Assembly (NCBI GenBank): GCA_022036555.1
Contig: CM039129.1
Location: 21,865,973 to 21,929,972, forward strand
DNA from: Microstegium vimineum
Lineage: Eukaryota; Streptophyta; Magnoliopsida; Poales; Poaceae
DNA: 64,000 nucleotides
Direction of reading: 5' to 3'
Positions 47,362-56,331 of this stretch are shown here, piece by piece. The stretch's first letter is position 1; each line of letters begins with the position of its first letter. Below the pieces are notes generated by a model, which was not told where the DNA came from, made no database searches, and was given only the letters and a program-made list of their open reading frames with translations. A program made the translations under genes and the position numbers.

Positions 47362-48754
47362 GTGTTTTAGGAACAAGCAAGATGATCAAGGCGTGGTTGT
47401 GAGGAACAAGGCAAGATTGGTGGCAAAGGGGTTCTCCAAGTTGAAGGCTTGGATTTTGGGGAGACCTTTGCACCGGTTGCAAGACTAGAAGCCATTCATA
47501 TCCTTTTGGCATATGCTTCACATCACAAAATGAAACTATTTCAAATGGATGTGAAGAGTGCCTTTCTAAATGGTTTCATTAATGAACTTGTTTTTGTCTC
47601 ACAACCTCCTGGGTTTGAATACCCAAATTGTCCTAATCATGTGTATAGGTTGTCCAAGGCTCTATATGGATTGAAGCAAACTCCAAGAGCTTGGTATGAG
47701 AGGCTAAGGAACTTCCTACTCAAGAAGGGCTTCAAGATCGGAAAGTTGATACCACACTCTTCACCAAGGTGCTAGATGGAGAGATCTTCGTTTGCCAAGT
47801 ATATGTCGATGACATTATATTTGTATCAACAAACCAAGCTCATAGAAAGGAATTTGGTGCATTGATGTCCAAGGAGTTTGAGATGTCTATGATTGGCGAG
47901 CTTACTTTCTTCCTTGGTTTCCAAGTGAAGCAATTGAGGGAGGGCACCTTCATATCTCAAGAGAAGTACACCAATGATGTGCTCAAGAAATTCAAGATGG
48001 ACTATTGCAAACCAATCAAGACCCCAATGCCTACTAAGGGGCATCTCGACCTTGATGAGGGAGGTAACCCGATCGACCAAACTCTTTATCACTCGATGAT
48101 CGGTAGTTTACTTTACCTCACCGCTTCTAGGCATGTTTAGTGTGTGTATGTTTGCTAGGTTTCAAGCAAACCCTAAGGAGTCACATCTAAGTGTGGTTAA
48201 AAGAATCCTTAGGTACATAAGGCACACCCCTAGCATTGGCCTTTGGTATCCCAAAGGAGCTCCCTTCCTACTTTGTGGCTATTATGATTCAGATTATGCC
48301 GGGTGTAAGGTTGATAGGAAGAGTACCTCCGGCGGTTGCCATTTGCTAGGAAGATCACTTGTTTCTTGGTCCTCTAAGAAGCAAAATAGTGTGGTATTGT
48401 CTACCGCCGAGGCGGAATACATAGCCATGGGAGCAAGTTGTGCACAAATCTTATACATGACCCCAAACACTTCTTGATTACGGCGTGTTTTTAAAAGATG
48501 TTCCACTTTTGTGTGATAATGAAAGCACCGTAAAGCTTGCTAATAACCCGGTTCAACACTCTCACACCAAGCACATTGATATCCGTCATCACTTTCTTAG
48601 AGATCATGTGGCTAGGAAAGATATCACACTAGTGGGAGTTTCTAGCGAAAATCAATTGGCGGATATCTTCGCTAAACCACTCGATGAAACAACCTTTTGT
48701 AGGTTGAGAAGCGAGTTGAATGTGCTTGATCACTCTAACTTCACTAAAAGATGA
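47362..48754 (+). pseudogene. Element B: reverse transcriptase and RNase H
   Basis: RT and RNase H are spread over four frames, with shifts near 47,366, 47,438, 47,740, 48,128 and 48,455. An extra T and a lost C near the first two positions restore each other. RT motifs include MDVKSAFLNG (about 47,545) and a catalytic YVDD (47,802-47,813). RNase H shows YDSDYAGCK, STAEAEYIA, CDNESTVKLA and HIDIRHHF. The natural stop is at 48,752-48,754. Confidence 0.85.
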
Positions 48755-50205
48755 TCTTGTGGGAACCAACCTTGCATCATGTGTAATCTAATCATGTAAA
48801 TCTAGTAATGCACATAGGCTTGGCTAACATGGTTGGAATAACCGTCCTTGAACGAGTGAAGAAGTCCAATCATGGTTTAAACTTGCAAGCAACCTAGATT
48901 CAAATTCTTGTAATGCATTGCATGTGCATGTGTTGCTTGCTGTTTCTTTTCGGTTAAGTTTGAGCATCCTCTGTGTTCGTCCACTTAGGGGGGAGCATTC
49001 CAAGCTCAAGACAGCTCTTTACCCCTCTTGTGGCCATATGATGTCTCCTTGGTGCTTCCATTCGAATATTTTTAGCCAAAACTAAATCTAATCCTATGGC
49101 AAACTATTTGAAAAGGAGAGTTTGAGAGATGGTTCTCATATCAAGTCCAATCAAGTGTTATTTGGATTGGAACTTGGTTGGGAGAAAGACGCAAAAATCA
49201 GATTTGAAAAACTCTATTTTAAAAGGCGTCGGACGCTGCCGACGGACGCTCAGCGACAAATGCCTCAGCGTCCATCGCGATCGTCCAGAGACAAAAGTTG
49301 CTTGCCTGCGGGGTGCCGGACGCTCCCCAGCGTCCGTTGCAGAGCGTTCGACGCAATCAATGCGTCAAGGTGTCTCCCACCCATTCTGTAAGCGCGACGG
49401 ACGGTGCCGTCGGACGCTGCCCAGCGTCCGTCGCACCCCGACGGAGCGTCCGTCGCGAACTTAAGGCGCAAATTTTTTTGAAAACTCCCATCCTATTCTT
49501 CTCTCTCGGATGGTTCTTTCACTCCATATGCCGGCCCTTTTCGCCGCAGTTCTAACCTAACCGCCACCACTCTCGCCTCCCTCGCCAGTGCACAGCCGCC
49601 CTCCAGTTTGTCGTCGACGGATCCAGTGTCACGCTGCCGCCGCTCGCCGCAGATCCACCCAGCGCCCCTCGCTCTCCCTATCTGTGCGTGTGGTTTAGCC
49701 ATGCAGAGGGCCTCTCAGCGCCGCCGTGGAGCTCCCTGTTCCCGGCAGTCCTTCGTCCCAGCATCGCTGTCCCTCTTCTCCGACCGTGTTGCTGTTCGGT
49801 GCGGGGACCTCTTCTCCCCTTGCTCAGGGGCCTTTTCTTCTTTGTAGAGGTGATTCCCCTCTCCTCTGTAATCCTCTTCCTGAGCTAGGGTTTGATCCAA
49901 TGTCTTTTCAACTCCTTTCACCTTTGTTGTTTAGGTTGCGAAGTGTGGAAATCAACCGAGGTTCTTACCCCTTCTGTTTTAGGCTCGGATCAGTGGTCAG
50001 AGGTGCACTGATAGTTAACTTGGGGCAAAGCCCGCGAGTAAGGAACGAGGCAAAGCCTTGAAAGTGTCAGTCCAGGGCTTTCAAAGCCACTCTTGCAGTG
50101 ACATTGTTTTGGGATTGATAGTGGGCTGATTGCAGAGGATCAGTGACAGTGGTTCGTCAGTTGGGAAGTTTCCGTCAGTGACACTTGTTCTTCTCATGGC
50201 CGACA
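48755..50205 (+). other. Element B region downstream of pol
   Basis: Non-coding as far as I can see. A purine-rich TTAGGGGGGAGC lies at 48,985-48,997 and AAAAGGAGAG near 49,111. A GCGTCGGACGCT-type motif array lies at 49,222-49,462, like that in the LTRs of element A. From 49,500 on the sequence is C-rich and resembles the untranslated region before an env-like frame in some grass Sireviruses. The start of a 3' LTR was not found. Confidence 0.45.
49222..49462. repeat. GCGTCGGACGCT-type palindromic motif array
   Basis: About a dozen short GC-rich motifs in both orientations, matching the arrays at 1,860-2,290 and 25,385-25,780. Confidence 0.7.
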
Positions 50206-50647
50206 ATGCCGCGGACGAAGAATGCAGGCCCCGTCCCTGGTGGTGGCAGTGACCCTCCACCTCCACCGCGTCCGCCCACCGATCGGGGAAGGGGCAAGTG
50301 GAAGCTAGTGTCGAGGAAGCGAAAGAGGCCACTCATGGATCCAGATTTCGTGGCAGCCGTAGCAGTGGCAGAGGTAGCAGAGCTAGCAGAGCGAGGTGGA
50401 CGTCACGCCGGCTTGAGGCTCTCGCCTCGCCGTGGAGCGCGTCGTGAGTCCCCCTCGCGACCAGAGATAGAGCTCACAGAGGCTACTGAGACATAGGAGG
50501 CAGAGCCAGCTCCAGAGTCCGAGCAGACAGAGGCCGCGAGCCACTCTTCGATTGGTGAGCTGATGGCTCGTAGAGTTACACATTCTCGAGGCTCAGGAGC
50601 ACCTGACAGTCCTCCAGGACCTCTCTTGCCAGACCCCGTGAGGCAGC
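50206..50647 (+). pseudogene. Possible Sirevirus env-like frame, truncated
   Basis: ATG at 50,206 opens a proline- and arginine-rich frame (MPRTKNAGPVPGGG). It meets a TAG at 50,494-50,496 and continues in the same frame to 50,647, where a Tat-like LTR cuts it. It lies downstream of pol in the sense orientation, where env-like genes sit in Sireviruses. No transmembrane segment or conserved domain is visible, so the assignment rests on position and composition only. Confidence 0.35.
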
Positions 50648-52019
50648 TGTTGACACAAAAAATGACACTGTGTCTCACACACAGCAAGCCGGAAAGCGTG
50701 GCTTCAATCGGGTGCTCGGGTGTTTCGAGAGCCGAAAACGTGCCAGTCAGTTTGACCTAAAACTAACAAGGGATGAAAATCATTAGATATAAACTGGAAC
50801 ATGCTGGATGAGACCAGACAGTTCCATATGTACGGCCTTGAAGCCACTTACGATGACATACAGCTACAAAAGCTATCTGCCAACAAAGCATATAGATCAT
50901 TCGGCTAAAGCAAAGAGCACGTGACACTTTGATTGCCAAATATGCATGCATGGGAAGAGTACGTATGAATGAATCAAACGTCTAAAAGTTAAAGTGTAAC
51001 CAAGCTCGGCAATCTAGAGGATTTGGGATTCGTGATGAAGGAAACATGTAAGAAAACACGATCAAACTAATCTAAGCTTGCACCTGCCGCACGATACTCA
51101 GCTTTATCAAAACTTGAGCGTGAAATAGCATGCATGAACCCGCAACACGTGACAACCTAGATTGAATCAATTCGGCTATTATAAAACATAGGGTCTAACT
51201 ATTGAAACAACATTGTTAAAACATGAATAGATCTATAACAAAGAGAAGAGCCGAACTTTATCAATTTAGATTGGGCAAACGAGTGTTTGCTTATATATAA
51301 AATATTTAAGGCAAATTAACACATGATAAGTTGATGAATCTAATAGATTTTGCCAAATCTCATAGAGCCTATAACTATCTTGCTTTTGCTAAGCATAACA
51401 AGTAAACATCCGCCGCACGACATCTGCTCATAAACTAAACACAAGCAAAGACCTCTTGATTATTAAGCAAAGATCCACCGCACGATCATTGAAAAACAAA
51501 CAAGACTACTTGCATCAACATTTAAATCCACCGCATGATACTAGACATGATAACAAGGTTGCCAAGACTTACGGAGGTCGACGGATCGATGATTCCTCTC
51601 GAAAAACTCGACGACACGACAAAAGGACTCGAAGTTGGCACGGGGCCAGTTGTATTGATTTGGTTGTGAACCCTTTTTACAATAGCTAAGGGCTTATATT
51701 TATACCCTGGCTATGACATGAGTCCTAAGAGGACACGGCTACAAAATATTAAAGGAAGAAATACAATATTTTGACTTTGGTTTCCTTCGGAGTCTTCATT
51801 GCCTTAATTATCGTAGCTATCATTACCAATTCGGCTCACTTGCCGCCTTTGTCGCTCCGATAAAAACCGCCCTTCTTCTGATTAACCGATTGCACGATCG
51901 ATCGTCGAATCTGGGAATTAACCGACCGCACGGATTTTGCCGAATGCTCTGAGCATCTATCTCTGCCGACTCACCGTGCACTGGCCCACTTGTCATCGTG
52001 CAAAAATCCGGTGTTAACA
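50648..52019 (-). repeat. Tat-like LTR X (3' LTR of a minus-strand element)
   Basis: 1,372 bp, TGTTGACAC...GTGTTAACA in plus orientation. A TATAAATATAAG box on the minus strand gives the orientation. A polypurine tract on the minus strand (52,020-52,038) lies upstream of it in element orientation, so it is a 3' LTR. The left flank is GCAGC; the matching duplication was not found. Confidence 0.72.
51693..51704 (-). promoter_or_regulatory. TATA box of LTR X
   Basis: The minus strand reads TATAAATATAAG, about 320 bp from the U3 end. Confidence 0.55.
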
Positions 52020-52038
52020 CATGCCCCCTCCATTTCGG
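52020..52038 (-). other. Polypurine tract before LTR X
   Basis: The minus strand reads CCGAAATGGAGGGGGCATG immediately before the LTR. Confidence 0.65.
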
Positions 52039-52166
52039 GATAAAAGCCGTTTATTCTGAAATTGACCGCAAGCTTCCTTTTCCCCTTAGGTTTATACTGT
52101 TCAACGCCGCAGCCGCCATCCAAGAAATCCATACTTCGGCATTCTCAAATCTGCATCGAACCCTCA

Positions 52167-52355
52167 ATGGCGACTCAGGACGAGATTCCAGAGGTAAAAT
52201 TCCAACTCATTTTCTCATGTATTCGGCAATCCCCGATCGGTTTTCCTGCTTCCCTCCTAACTCATTTGTTTTCTCAATTCCCCTATTTTTCGAAGGAATA
52301 CAAGAATGAGATTTTGATTCCTTATGCTACAAACCCTGATTCCTACCTTCTTCGT
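52167..52355 (+). CDS. Antisense gene fragment in a Tat-like element, two exons before the gap
   Basis: ATG at 52,167 opens a 27-nt exon ending at 52,193 before GTAAAA. An acceptor (TTTTTCGAAG) ends at 52,295, and the next exon joins in phase 0 (EYKNEILIPYATNPDSYLL) and is open to the N run. It runs opposite to the element's LTR orientation. Extra antisense frames between pol and the 3' LTR are known in Tat elements. Function unknown, and I do not recognise the domain. Confidence 0.45.
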
Positions 52356-52455
52356 NNNNNNNNNNNNNNNNNNNNNNNNNNNNNNNNNNNNNNNNNNNNN
52401 NNNNNNNNNNNNNNNNNNNNNNNNNNNNNNNNNNNNNNNNNNNNNNNNNNNNNNN
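52356..52455. other. Assembly gap of 100 N
   Basis: Exactly 100 N. The two sides belong to differently oriented ends of Tat-like elements (3' end on the left, 5' end on the right), so the join is not proven. Confidence 0.99.
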
Positions 52456-53280
52456 CGGGGTTTTTTGAAAAACCCTTGCCCCAGGGTTGCTTGCAGCTGT
52501 GGGCCTTGTTGTTCGGCAAGTGATTTTTCCCGATGGTTGGGGTAAGACCTCTGGGTATTGCCATTTAAAATTTCCCCCTTTGGCAACTGCACCTTTGGAG
52601 AAGAGTGCTAATGCATCAACTAGAACCTCGGCTGTTCAGGTGTTTCCGACCCAGGGGAATCTTCCCCCCTGCAGGTTTTACCTTGGCCAATCGGGAAATT
52701 TGAGATGGACTTGCAAACATACCGTATCCCCACCAGTTGGCTGTTCTGGGTCACAGGTCCAGACATTTTTGGGAGGCCACCAGATTTGTATTCACCTGAG
52801 TGATGCTTGCTAGGCTTGATCTTGGTGGCATGATCTCATCGGCAGATCGTTCATAATCGGTGAAGACACCCTTGGAACCGCCAATGGGATCGTAACAGAT
52901 GTCGATCCGAGTTGACGATACTCGGACCAAAACATAATATGGTGCATGTCCTCCCTTGAAAGTTTGCTTAACAGCATTGCATTACAGTATCGGACATCAC
53001 ATTGGATTGGCTAATTAACACATTATTTAATGCAGAATTAACCATCTCTTGTAATTTACCAGGATGGGCATCGAAAGTGACCTGCCGTGGCGACGGCGGA
53101 TCTTGCTTCTGGACTGCTTCGCCGATTCTGTTTTGGCTGAAGGATTTGAGATATAACCACTTATACCCCTCCTAGCCTGCTCCATAGCTGCTTCTGATCA
53201 TCTCTCAGATTGGCTTCGGAGACTCCGATGATGTTCTTCGGATTGACGCGGTTATGATCATCCATAGTAGATGTATAATT
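52456..53280 (-). pseudogene. Tat-like element: leader and Gag start remnant
   Basis: On the minus strand, an ATG near 53,262 follows the PBS and reads MDDHNRVNPKNIIG before meeting a stop. Further gag-like pieces (LINQSNVM-type text near 53,000) can be followed in shifted frames toward the gap. The first 200 bp after the gap show homopolymer-type errors. Confidence 0.45.
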
Positions 53281-53298
53281 GGTCCACTGGGCGTGCCA
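53281..53298 (-). other. Primer-binding site of a Tat-like element
   Basis: The minus strand reads TGGCACGCCCAGTGGACC, seven bases after the LTR end, close to the TGGCACGCCCAGTGGGAC form seen in grass Tat elements. The tRNA was not identified. Confidence 0.65.
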
Positions 53299-53305
53299 AA
53301 AGAGG

Positions 53306-54351
53306 TGTTGACACAAAAAGCGTCAGGATCTGCGAACACTCAGGCTTATACCCGAATTCGATATCTGAAGGCGTGCCAGACGATTTGACCAGTTAATCGA
53401 CAAGGACGATAAACAGAACAAGATCTGAACGAGACAACGGCGATGCGCCTAGATGTCAAAGTTCAAACCTGATCAAGATAACTAGAGCAGAACTAAACGA
53501 GACGACAGCGATGCGCCGGACGTCAAGGCTTAGATTACTCCCACGCGGAACTTGCAAGGGTTGATGGAGGTCGATGAGATGCAGCCATCAAAACTTGAAG
53601 AACTCGTAAATAAACTAATACCTAATGCGGTAAGGTAAATTTCTAGAAAGGTAAATAAGATAAAAATGATGTGTTTGATATGCTTGGATATGATTGTTTA
53701 CAAGCACCCTGGGTACCTATTTATACTCCGGCAGAGGGAGTTGTAGATAGATACGACTCGTACCTTTCCTAAAAAAAACAAACTCCTATTTTAAAGGAAA
53801 TAATTGACCCACGCAAGAGTCGGACCCAAACAGAAACAACCTTTTCCTAAACATATTCTACTATTATTAAGGGAATAAAATGACTCATGCAAGAGTCGGA
53901 CTCAAACTTCTATAACAATACTGGTATAAGATCACCAGTTTCCTTATGCCTCTTTCCCGATGAAACTTTCCATTGACATCCTTCGATACGCAACCTCCTT
54001 TTAGTGTCATCGGCAACTGTATGTTCACGTTAACCATGTCATTCTTCATTGGCAACACTCCTTCATCGGTAGCTCTCTGCTGATGCCAGCCACGTCATTC
54101 TGCTTCCATCGGCAGCATCTACCACTCATCGGCAACAGCCTTTAGCCCTCATCGGCAAGCTGACCTTTGCTTTTATCAACAGTCTTTCTACCTCCATCGG
54201 CAACAAATCTGTCTTCATCAGCAACATTCTTGCCTCTATCGGCAGTCTGACCGATATTATCCCGATCCCGATAAGGAACTGCAACCAGCCTCTTGCCGAT
54301 CAGCACAATCCTTAGATTATATTGACACGTGCCAAAAAATTGGTGTCAACA
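53306..54351 (-). repeat. Tat-like LTR Y
   Basis: 1,046 bp, TGTTGACAC...GTGTCAACA in plus orientation, with a minus-strand TATAAATA box at 53,718-53,725. A PBS follows on the minus strand, so it acts as a 5' LTR for sequence to its left. A purine-rich ATATAAAGGGAATC also precedes it on the right, so it could at the same time be the 3' LTR of the element to the right. It differs from LTR X in sequence and length. Confidence 0.72.
53718..53725 (-). promoter_or_regulatory. TATA box of LTR Y
   Basis: The minus strand reads GTATAAATAG. Confidence 0.55.
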
Positions 54352-54423
54352 GATTCCCTTTATATTAATCATCTCTTGCTGCAGCCACATGTTGAAATTC
54401 TGGGTCAAGCAATTCTCTACCAG

Positions 54424-55511
54424 CAGATATGCCTCCTCAAGCCCCTACTGAGGATGCATCTACCCATGAAGTTGCGGATACAGACCATGAAACCGAAAGC
54501 ACAGATGCCCACGAAACCTCCAAACACATTGGTACTATTCGGCTAATTACTTCCTTTTCCTTCCATGAAGCATTTATTTTCTATTCTCATACTCTACCAA
54601 CTGCATTGTTGGAAATATATAAAATCCTAGATGATCCAGCAGGAAAACATTCCTCTGGTCCAGCTCCAGGTTCAGCATCCTTGGGTACCCAATCAAGTCT
54701 TCAACCAGATCAAGACATAGTCCATCCAGAGGCTCAATCAACACAGCAGGTAACATACCTCCTTAAACTATCCTTTCAGCACATGTTACCCAATCGGCTA
54801 ACTCTGGAACACTCCTTCCTTTCTCAAGAATACTGCCAAAGCAACAACCAGCTTTTCCTTCACTGTCGAAGATTTCATTAGTAAAAAAAGGGGAAGAAGC
54901 GACCTCCCAACAGGCTCTATCAGAGGAAAATCAAGCTTAGCTGCAGGACATAGCTCACCTGCTGAATAAGGACATCAACATCCTAGTCCAAGATTCAGAT
55001 CAGATAAAGGACATCCTCGAGCTCATTAATCAAGATCTCCCATCTGCTCTCAAGGCCTCTTTGGAGTCTGCAACCAAGCTTGATGACTATTTTGCTATAG
55101 TGAAGAGAGCAAACAAAAATATAGCCTTGAGACTGCTCTGCAGGATAGCAAGTCTCTGAAGAAACAAGAAGCTAAAGCTTTATACTCCAATCTTCAGGCT
55201 GCTAAAGATTCACTGGTGACACTGGAATCTGAGTTGAAAGTTGTGAAGGATGAGAGAATCAGACTAGAAGCCCAATTATCTGAATTGAATCTCAAAATCC
55301 AATCTCATGAAGCCAAGATGACAGTTTTGCCGAATTCCATAGAAGCAACTTCATAAAAAAACGTCAATCTTTTTGAAAGAAATTCAACAACTCAAAGCAA
55401 AGCTATTCAGCATCCAAAGTTCTGAAGATGAAGACCAAAAAGTACTGGATGACGTTAACCGGAATCAAGACTGAGGCCCTAGACGCCATCAATCAGCTTC
55501 TACATCGGTAG
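54424..55511 (+). pseudogene. Antisense gene 1 in the Tat-like element: 3' exons with coiled coil
   Basis: Three exon-like stretches with good borders: 54,424-54,531 (after CTCTACCAG, before GTACT), 54,631-54,749 (after ATCCTAG, before GTAAC) and 54,947-55,511 (after TTAGCTGCAG). The last encodes a long heptad-like coiled coil (KDSLVTLESELKVVKDE region) and ends in EALDAINQLLHR and a stop at 55,509-55,511. Frame shifts near 55,120, 55,350 and 55,470 show decay. The N-terminal exons are absent, LTR Y lying directly upstream. It runs opposite to the element's pol. Function unknown; the exons at 52,167 may represent the missing start of the same gene type. Confidence 0.5.
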
Positions 55512-55798
55512 AGATATAGTTTGTAGTAGATTAAGTGCAACACATTTTGTTTCTGAACAATCGATTGTCATTACTGTCTTGCCTCTTATATATTCCTACC
55601 TGTATGATAGTATAATCGGCTCTGTTATTCTTCCCGATTACAGCATAGCCGATTCACCTCTGGCTTTTAGATAGCCGATCATTTTCGGTTTAGGGATATA
55701 GCCGAGCGACCTTTGATATACCCGAGCCTGGCCCATTCCAGTAACGGCCCACTTGAGAGGGAAAACCCTAGTCTGTCGTTTGGGATTCTTACTCGGCC
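55512..55798 (+). other. Spacer and probable upstream region of antisense gene 2
   Basis: Contains four or more CCGAT-type segments (ATAGCCGATT, TAGCCGATC, ATCGGCT) and a GGCCCA motif common in plant promoters. No coding sequence. Confidence 0.4.
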
Positions 55799-55807
55799 TA
55801 TAAATAA
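55799..55807 (+). promoter_or_regulatory. TATA box of antisense gene 2
   Basis: TATAAATAA, 119 bp before the ATG at 55,918, on the strand opposite to the pol of the element. Confidence 0.6.
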
Positions 55808-55917
55808 ACCTTCATTCTTCTGCCTCTATCAACGGTTCCAGTCAAACACTCTTGCCTTCGTCTTCACCCTTTCTGTTGAAACCAATCCTGAGGGAAACCC
55901 TAACTCACATAGTAACA

Positions 55918-56000
55918 ATGGAGGGAGGCGACAACCGTGGCAAGCGTCCTGCCGAAGGAGCACCCGAAGGGAGCCGAGCATGGCGCAATCGGCAGCACGG
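55918..56000 (+). CDS. Antisense gene 2, exon 1
   Basis: ATG at 55,918 and an open 83-nt exon (MEGGDNRGKRPAEGAPEG...) ending before GTAAGA, a strong plant donor. The first intron is interrupted by the 3.7-kb element at 56,027-59,742. The later exons follow at about 59,930-60,496. Product unknown; the N-terminus is hydrophilic, with no signal peptide. Confidence 0.5.
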
Positions 56001-56021
56001 GTAAGAATCAATTTCATTCCC

Positions 56022-56026
56022 CCTTG
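56022..56026 (+). other. Target-site duplication CCTTG, left copy
   Basis: CCTTG occurs immediately outside both 287-bp LTRs (right copy 59,743-59,747). Confidence 0.9.
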
Positions 56027-56313
56027 TGATGAGGACATCCTCCATTATTACCCGTTGGCAAAGACGCAACAAATAATGGGCCAAGTGGCCCAGTTGTAGT
56101 CGGGCGGCGAACGTGTGAGCCTCTGAATAATCCCACCTTGCTTAGCTAGGGAGGAGGAAGCCACCTTAAAAGGGCGAGCCACCCTTCCCCTATCAGACTA
56201 GTCTTTTAGGGAGATTGGGCCTTTCTCTAAGTGGGTGTGCCTAAGAACTGTTGGGGTCCGGGCAACCTCAATTTATCGGGCCTCGGCCAACCCTACCTCG
56301 GCCGGATGTATCA
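56027..56313 (+). repeat. Left 287-bp LTR of a small LTR element
   Basis: TGATGAGGAC...GGATGTATCA. Same length as 59,456-59,742 with four differences seen by eye. It contains a ribosomal-DNA-unrelated, C-rich sequence with no coding frame. Confidence 0.9.
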
Positions 56314-56315
56314 TT

Positions 56316-56328
56316 TGGTATGATACCA
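56316..56328. other. PBS-like near-palindrome
   Basis: TGGTATGATACCA reads almost the same on both strands. On the plus strand it lies two bases after the 287-bp LTR. On the minus strand it lies three bases after the end of the 3.1-kb cargo LTR. Each strand partly matches the tRNA-Met site TGGTATCAGAGC (TGGTATCATACC on the minus strand). Confidence 0.55.
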
Positions 56329-56331
56329 ATT

